Assembly: GCA_031308135.1 (NCBI GenBank)
Contig: JAHLJT010003656.1
Coordinates: 72,496,984-72,560,983 of the forward strand
Origin: Acheta domesticus
Lineage: Eukaryota > Arthropoda > Insecta > Orthoptera > Gryllidae
Reading direction: 5' to 3'
DNA: 64,000 nucleotides
The notes beneath the pieces are model-generated. The model was not told where the DNA came from. It was given only the letters and a program-made list of their open reading frames with translations, and did no database searches. The translations under genes and the position numbers were made by a program. The first letter of the stretch is position 1. Each line of letters opens with the position of its first letter. This document shows positions 57,661 to 64,000 of this stretch, in pieces.

Positions 57661-58041
57661 TGCCAGTGGCGTTGGTACGCTGGCAAAGGCGGCGGAGATC
57701 TTGGCGGAGTTCTTGTTGGTGGTGGTGTTGTGGGCGATGTTGTTGTTGGTGATGGGAGCTGTTGTTGATTGCGATTTCAGCGGCGTTCTTTTTGGCGGCC
57801 TTGTTTTCTCCCACCCTTGTTTTTTATCGGCCATGCTTTTCGGAAGCAATATTTTTCGGCGGCCTTGTTTTTTATAGCCTTTTTTGGTGGCCTTTTTTAT
57901 TGTCTCCATTGTTTTGGGGAGGCGTTGCTTTTAGGTGGTGTTGGTTTTTGGCGTCGTTGTTTTGGGGTGACGTGGTTTTTTGTGGCCTTGATTATTGGCG
58001 GCCTTGATTATTGACAGCTTGTTGTTGACGAATTTGTTGTT

Positions 58042-58176
58042 GATGGCTTTGTTGTTGATGGCTTTGTTGTTGATGGCTTTGTTGTTGATGGCTTTGTTGT
58101 TGATGGCTTTGTTGTTGATGGCTTTGTTGTTGATGGCTTTGTTGTTGACGGCTTTGGTATTGGCGGCTTTGTTATC
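58042..58176 (+). repeat. 15-bp minisatellite (gatggctttgttgtt)
   Basis: Seven near-perfect units are followed by two degenerate ones (gacggctttggtatt, ggcggctttgttatc). Being a multiple of three, it gives a MALLL pentapeptide repeat on one strand and TKPST on the other. Neither is likely to be real. Confidence 0.95.
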
Positions 58177-58700
58177 GGCGACTTGTTGATGGCTTTGTTG
58201 GCGTTGTTTTTGACGGCGCTGTGGTTGGTTGCGGCGACGCCATTATTGTTGGTGGCACTGGCGTTGTCCATGTGATACTATAGAAAGCTGCGGCAGTGGC
58301 GTAGACGATGTTGGTTTGCGGCGACGGCGGTGGCGGCGTAGTGATGGACACGAAGCGCTGTCGGGGGGTGGCTGCTGCAGTGCAGGCAGTACCAGTAGCG
58401 GCAAAGATGCCGACGGAGGCGGCGGTAATGCATAAACAGTGACGGGGGTGGCCTCGGCGTGGGCGGGGCGGCGTTGTCGAGGGTGGCTCCCCGGGCGTGC
58501 ACGCGTCGGCGTAAGTGGAGTGCAGGGTGACAGCGCCGGCGCGGCGGAGGGTGTCGCGATCTGTGTTAGCGCTGGCAGAGCGCGGAGAGGAGAGCTCGCT
58601 GATGGAGTGGAAGTGGAGTGAAGATGAGTTTTGATGCGACTTGGATGCGGAGGGAGCCAGCGGAGAGCATAAAGACAAATGCGGAGACACGAGGAAAATG

Positions 58701-59205
58701 CGATGGATTCTAGCGGTTTCGAAAGTAAAAGTGGCGGAAATGAGAGAAAAATGGGAACGATTGGGATATAACGCGTAGGCTGCTGTAACGGAAATAAGCT
58801 GGAGTGAAGATTCGTGGAGCTATAATACACGTCGGAGCTACAAAGGAATACGGGTTCTCTGAGGATGTATTTGACTTTAGATTTCTTATTAAGCTACGTA
58901 AAAGGCTATTTCCAGAGCCTTTCACGGAAATGTGAGAGACAATTTGAAACCAATCGGGAGTAAGAGAGGGAAAGGTGAAGAATGGAAAGGAAACACGGTT
59001 GGAAAACAATGACGGGCGTCACGAACATGGTGAATTGTAACACACAATAATAAAATCTGGGTACAACTACTAGTGCCTTACTCCTGGAGATGGTCGGATC
59101 ACCAATTTGTTGCCCAGAGTTAGAAAAATAAACTGTGTTGAAGCAAAGTTGAAATAACGGAACATCCCTGATAGGCGCGCCTGCAGGAGGAAGCCACAAA
59201 ACTCG
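58701..59205. other. Mixed-composition non-coding DNA
   Basis: No feature recognised. Confidence 0.5.
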
Positions 59206-59700
59206 TCGAGAGGCGCGGTGGAGTCAATGCGGACGGCCGGGAGCGGACAGCGGAAAATAGTGCGGGGGTGGAGCTTGTGAGTGGCGCGCGCGCGTGCGAT
59301 GTGACAGCGGGGGCGTGGTGGAGCGGCGGGGGCGGGGGCGGCGGGTGGGTGGCGAGCAGCTGACGGCGACTGTCGCCGACGGGTGGCGGATGGCAAGTGG
59401 GATTTACGAGCGGGGAGGGTGGCGGGGAACGGGGAGGTGCAGGGGTGGGGGCGGGGCTGGCTATGACGGATGCGCGCTCGTGGGGGCGACCGGTGACGTC
59501 TCTGGAGCCGTCGGAATATGAAGCGCGCTGCCGCCGCTACCGGCTGACTCGCTCGCCCCGCCTTACTCCTCTTCTCTGTGCCTTTCCCAGTCTCCCCACG
59601 TCCTCGCGTTCCTTCTTTGCCTGCCCGATCCGTCTCTCCTCGTTCCGTCTCATCCTGACCCTCCCAGCCTAGCTCAGCCTCTCCCCCAAGCTGCCCTTGA
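59206..59700. other. GC- and CpG-rich patch
   Basis: G-rich on the plus strand to about 59470 (gggggcgtggtggagcggcg, gggggcgggggcgg), then C-rich to 59690. Frames are low-complexity. No gene is supported. Confidence 0.5.
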
Positions 59701-59890
59701 ACAGTGGCTGATCCAGGGGGTACATGGTGGCCATGCGCTCCCCCAAGGCCTATTGTATGTAATTATTTAAAAATAATATTGTATAGTGTCATACAAATAT
59801 ACACTACAAAAGTAATATGCAATATAACAAATATGGTTATTACTTCACAAAAAATTATGATGACCCCCTCCAAAATGATCGGCTAGATCC
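59701..59890. other. AT-rich spacer
   Basis: A short AT-rich break between two GC-rich blocks. Confidence 0.6.
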
Positions 59891-61370
59891 GAGCCTGCTA
59901 CTAAAAGCCCCACCTCATTTCGCCCCATTTCGCCTTTCTTTCGAATCACCTCGTCCCATCTCACCCATTATTTCTCCGCCCATTTATTCGCCGTCACTCC
60001 TCGCTTTCCCCTTTTACCCCCATTTACACCCACGCTCGCCACGCCTCTCCTCGGCTGGCGTCTATCCGCCCCTGTCTATCTCACCCCGCCACGATTCCTC
60101 GCGACCCTATTCTCTTCGCATCTCTCCGCCTCTCCCACCCACCTCCGCGTCTCCCCAACCCTCACCTTCTACCTCGCGCAATATTTCCCCGCCCATTCCG
60201 TTTCCAGTAACGTTCATCATGCTTTTCTTCACACGGCATGTCCCCGCCCTGGTCTACCTTACCCGCCTTGATCCGCTTTGCTCCGCTTCTCTTCAGCTGT
60301 TCCCTCATTCCTCACTCCACCCTGCCTTAACTCTCCTCTTCCAAACACTCCCTGCTCCGCTCATACTCTCTCTGCCCCGCCCTCACTGTACTTGCCCCTC
60401 GCAAATCGATCTCAACTCAGACCTATTCTCCCATTCTTTCCTACTATCCCCTTCCTACTCCCCTTATATCCTTTCTTCATCACGCCGCACCTCGCCTCCT
60501 CCCACCCTAGTCCTCACCCCCGCCCTCGCCCCATTCTCTCCGCTTCTCACTGCCTCACTCCCACCTCCCCCCACCTTGCGCATTCTTTCCCCATTCCTCT
60601 TGTCTGCGCCAACGCTCGCCCTGCTTTCATCAAACAGCACCTCCCCGCCTTGGTTTACTTCACCCCGCTATGATCCATCTCGATCCGCCTGTCCTCATCT
60701 TGCTCCGCCTTACCTCGCCCCGCCCAGCTTCTGCACGCCCCGTTTATACTTTCCCCACCCCACCCAAACTATACTTCCCCTGCGACTCTATTCCATTCTC
60801 CCCTTCTTTCTTTCTCACCCATTCCTTCTCCACCACGCCGCGCTTCCTCTCTTTCCGTTCTGGTCTGCCTCACCTCCGCCCTCGCTCCAATTTTCTCCGC
60901 TTCTCACTGCCTTTCTCCACCCCGCTTTGACTCTTCTCCTCACCTCGTCCCTCCCACCTCGCGCATTCTTTTATCGTCCTCGTCTCTACCAGCGCTCGCT
61001 CTGTCTTTCCTCACATAGCATCTCCTCTCCCTGGTGTACCCAACCCTTCCGTGATCCATCTCGATTCGCCTGTCCTCACTTGACGCCCCCTTACCTCGCC
61101 CCGCCCAGATCCTGCCCGCCCCCTTCATTCTTTACCCACCCCACCCAAACTATACTCCCCCCGCGACTCTTTCCTATTCGCCCGTTCCTTCTCACTCACC
61201 CATCCATTCTCCACCACGCCGCGCTTCGCCTCTTTCCGTTCTGGTCTGCCTCACCCCCGCCCTCGCTTCCATTCTCGCCGCTTCTCACTGCCTTTCTCCA
61301 ACCCGCTCCGCCGCCTCTCCCCACCTCGTCCCTCCCACCTCTTGCATTCTCTCTCGCTCCGCCCCAGGAG
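59891..61370 (+). repeat. C-rich island with at least three ~380-400-bp tandem units
   Basis: The landmark gatccatctcga(t/t)tcgcctgtcctca occurs at 60672 and 61053 (spacing 381), with a weaker relative (gatccgctttgctccg) at 60268. Downstream in the two clearest units, ccccaccccacccaaactat, cattctccaccacgccgcg, tctttccgttctggtctgcc and ttctcactgcctttctcca recur in the same order. The 524-codon plus-strand frame spans these units and is a Pro/Ser/Leu artefact. Confidence 0.85.
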
Positions 61371-61611
61371 AGTCCCTCGGTTGAGGCTTGAAAGGCGGAC
61401 GGTGACGTCATCTTGCTGGGAACACGACCTGTATTACATTTGCGTTTCGGGAAGACAAGTGATGTTTCTTGGGAACCCGCGCTGCGCAGCTCCTTCCTTG
61501 GCACCTGCGGAAGGGCGCGGGTGTAAACCACATTCGCCAACGGAGCTCTTGAAGATGAAGTAAGTTTTTCACAGGCGCTGAACGATTATTTATTATAATG
61601 GTAGCTTATCT
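61371..61611. other. Mixed-composition spacer
   Basis: Nothing recognised between the C-rich island and the intact SINE. Confidence 0.5.
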
Positions 61612-62177
61612 CCGATGAGTTTTACCGGGAGAGATGGCTCAGTGCATCCACTGACGTAACTGCACTCCCTCTGACCGGGAGGTCCTAGGCTCGAGTCCCG
61701 GTGGCGGAAGGATTTTCGACTCTAGCTTTTCAGCTAGGTCGAATTCGGTCGCTGTCTGGAGGAGAATTCTAGCGGCCGACTGCTCTGATCGGTAAGTTTT
61801 CCGTGGTTTCTCCGATCAATAGTAGGCGAATATCCTAACAAACGGGCCACGGACCGCGCGCGATCTTTCCTTCCTCTTCCTTGTCCTATCCTCGCCCCTT
61901 ACACACACACTTACACTAACATGCAGTACACTACCACACATGCCGGGAGACCGGTCGGGAGTTTAGAGCTTCTCCCGGTTGAGGCAGTGCCCCGCTGGTG
62001 GCAGATACCAGGTTAGGGGAAAACCCCGCTAGTCGACGGTAGGTCGGCGCCGGATCTCGACATCCAGCGGGAAAAGATCACCGCCTCCCGAGGAAAAATA
62101 CGCTACTTACAGGACTAATGACCTAAGTAGTTGACGCGCCCGGAATCACGAACAATCAATCAAACCGATGAGTTTTA
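61612..62177 (+). mobile_element. Intact SINE-A (540 bp) with perfect 13-bp target duplications
   Basis: CCGATGAGTTTTA lies at 61612-61624 and again at 62165-62177, flanking an element at 61625-62164. The head is tRNA-like: GAGATGGCTCAGTGC (A-box region) and GGCTCGAGTCCCGG (B box, about 61690-61703). The long unrelated body contains a pyrimidine-rich block (tctttccttcctcttccttg) and an (AC)n stretch. A hairpin-like ccagcggg/cccgctgg pairing and a tail ending caatcaatcaaa complete it. Its length is unusual for a simple SINE. At least seven further complete or partial relatives occur in this window. Confidence 0.93.
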
Positions 62178-63600
62178 TCACGTCAAAAGAAATTATTTGT
62201 GCTTTGAAAGTTCATAATAAAGATAAATTTTAATTACAAGTCAGTTCTCCATCATCGGACTTGGAGAATTACCTGAAATATTATGGATAGAAATAAGTTC
62301 TTTAAAATTTTTAAATGTTTATTACATCTTTGCTTCAATTAGTGTCATTCTAATTAATTAAGTAAATATTCATACAATGCCGAAACGGTAGTAGAAATTC
62401 ACGGCTTTTCAAAACTATGGATGTCTCGAGCTCCATTTCAAAAACATTTTTTTAGATTTCTTTCCGAATATTTCAGAAGTATCTGTCTAGAAATATTGCC
62501 AAATCATTTGCTTGGTCGAGAGACATTTAATGAGCTATTGATCATAACTGTAGGTGTCCTAAACTCACAAAAAAGCCGTAAATGTCCTAAATCCTCTTCA
62601 TTTTGTTTTTCCGAGAAATTTCTTAGGAAGTTCTGGAAGTTCATGGAAAATGACTAGTTCGCCACCAGTACTCTGGGACGCGTCGAATGATACCACCTTA
62701 TTAAAATGGTGATGTAGCGAGGAATTGTATGCAAATACAATCATCCTGTTTGAAGCGCTTTGCAATACTGGCTGCTGTTTTCCGATGGGAAAAAACTAAG
62801 GGTTGCAACGTATTCTTTTTTGAAAGTATACGTTTTTTAGAGCTTTTGTGTAGTGATGTGTGACATTAAAAACCCTCGGCGTTGATGCAATGCATAGCTT
62901 AGGAAAGGAGATATTTTACTTTTGATTTGCATACTATCTAATCTATATTTTTAATAATTACAGGTTTGACTGTAGGTGAATTCTAATGAAGTTGGGTTTA
63001 GTCAATTTTTTTATTTTGTAGGATATGATAAAGATTTTGTAGGATAATACTTTAAAATGTATGAAAATAGTTATGACAAGTTTCTTAAAATGTTTAGTTT
63101 CGACTTTTCCGAGACCGTTCTATCTCGTTTAATGATTTTTCAGATATTGGGTTTATTCTGCTAGCGTGACAAATTTGAAGATTCTTTCAAATTTGTAGAT
63201 GAAGCATACATAGAAATATAAAGAAATAAATTTGGTTATTATATGAGATGTTTTTGAAAAAGATGAGAAGTTTTTGCAAAAAAGTACTCCTGAGTACAAA
63301 TGTTAAAGTTTTTTACGTGACGGCTAGTTTATTAAACAGCGCATATCCTAGTAAACTCCCTGAAATGCGTATGTCGTTGACCGTTATCGAATACAATGTC
63401 CCAGGACAGCGCTCTCGGGATCCAGTGCTGTCTCTTTCTAACCGAGACAGTCGTCAGAGACCCTGCTCCGAGCGGCCTTCCATCAGACGGAATCTCTGTC
63501 GGTTATCTGGTTGCAGAGATAGCGCGTCCTCTCGCCCCCATACATATCCATTACACAGGTGTTATACACACATTACTCGGATGCGCTCACTCGAAATGCC
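62178..63600. other. AT-rich non-coding DNA
   Basis: No feature recognised. The 78-codon (62421) and 126-codon (63248) frames have no motif. Confidence 0.5.
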
Positions 63601-63960
63601 TCTGGAGAGACGGCGCGGGGGAGGGTGAGGGTGAGGATGGGGGGTGAGAACGAGGGCGAGGGCGAACGAGCCACAATGAGGCCTGGTGCACAGCGAGAAG
63701 GCGAGGCACTGCAGGATGTAGGGATATGTTGTGAGGTCTGAGTAGAGTTGAGCGGGGGGGGGGGAGAAAGGCGGGGGTCGCAGCCGGAAGTGGAAAGGCG
63801 GAGGGGAAAAGGCGGAAGGGCGAATCGAGGGCGGGTGGTCGGGGTAGTAAGGAAGAAAACGGTAGGAACGGGATAGATGTAGGAAGCGAAGCGGGAGCGA
63901 CCTAGTCGGCCGTTCGAATCTGGTCATCAGAACAGACGCGTCCATGCCTCCCCAATCATC
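63601..63960 (+). other. G-rich patch
   Basis: A G-rich plus strand with gggcgagg/ggcggaagg motifs and a run of about ten G near 63755-63764. It resembles the other G-rich islands and continues towards the window edge. The 127-codon minus-strand frame is compositional. Confidence 0.5.
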
Positions 63961-64000
63961 CGCTTACAACGACCTACTACATTCGAACCCGATCCACCCA

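Larger units (their letters stand above)
57101..58700. other. GC-rich island with tandem duplications
   Basis: CpG-rich at 57140-57400, then G-rich on the plus strand with the two arrays listed separately. From 58200 to 58660 there is further ggcggcg/gtggcg-rich sequence. The frames (207, 201, 195, 177 codons and so on, on both strands) are compositional. A promoter at the CpG-rich left part is possible but unsupported by an exon. Confidence 0.5.

Noticed and set aside
59817..61391. 524-codon plus-strand frame
   Set aside because: Explained by ~380-bp C-rich tandem units; substitutions show no protein-like constraint that I can see.
61625..61710. Functional tRNA gene
   Set aside because: A and B boxes are present but belong to a SINE with a 450-base body and target duplications.

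Overview
The window reads as intron or intergenic DNA from a large, repeat-rich animal genome, most likely an arthropod and probably an insect. The evidence for this is one spliced exon of a CUB-domain protein with consensus splice sites, tRNA-headed SINEs, a TTAA-flanked piggyBac-type element and decayed Tigger/pogo-like DNA transposons. There is no operon-like gene packing. The species assignment is inference only. Most of the sequence is AT-rich single-copy-looking DNA without coding potential. It is broken by strikingly GC-rich islands made of degenerate minisatellites, and nearly all the long open frames in the window are artefacts of those islands.

Layout. From 1 to 16.5 kb the DNA is AT-rich. 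It holds two old copies of a SINE family (called SINE-A here) near 2.8-3.1 and 4.8-5.0 kb, a strong hairpin at 7.07-7.15 kb, the CUB exon at 12275-12492 (minus strand) and a 19-bp minisatellite at 14.8 kb. From 16.6 to 19.3 kb there is a GC-rich island of 16-, 21-, 62- and 12-bp repeats, followed by a Tigger-like terminus at 19.83 kb. From 19.9 to 28.5 kb the DNA is AT-rich with one tRNA-like SINE at 22.5 kb. At 28.6-29.95 kb an older repeat is interrupted by a SINE-A copy, which itself contains a 13-bp GC-rich minisatellite. A second island with the same 13-bp unit, a G-quadruplex motif and a long polypyrimidine tract fill 30.5-32.4 kb. Two inverted SINE-A copies and a G-rich patch follow to 34 kb. 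From 39.05 to 39.98 kb lies a DNA transposon with terminal inverted repeats. From 40 to 46 kb runs a nearly continuous GC-rich stretch with a possible CpG-type promoter and first exon near 42.4 kb. From 47.1 to 48.4 kb there is a SINE-A copy, a piggyBac-type MITE and a small SINE-derived duplicate. From 50.9 to 52.4 kb a broken Tigger-type transposase lies between two direct repeats. A third SINE type with 15-bp target duplications is at 53.6 kb and a Z-DNA-type tract at 55.7 kb. Islands at 57.1-58.7, 59.2-59.7 and 59.9-61.4 kb precede an intact 540-bp SINE-A with perfect 13-bp target duplications (61.6-62.2 kb).

The most interesting observation is a natural empty-site/filled-site pair inside the window. 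The repeat at about 2.36-2.66 kb lacks, and its relative at 28.58-29.96 kb contains, the SINE-A plus GC-rich minisatellite insertion. Together with the duplicated SINE segment on both sides of the minisatellite, this suggests that at least one GC-rich island arose inside, or was inserted into, a SINE. No complete protein-coding gene, rRNA, functional tRNA or CRISPR array could be supported.
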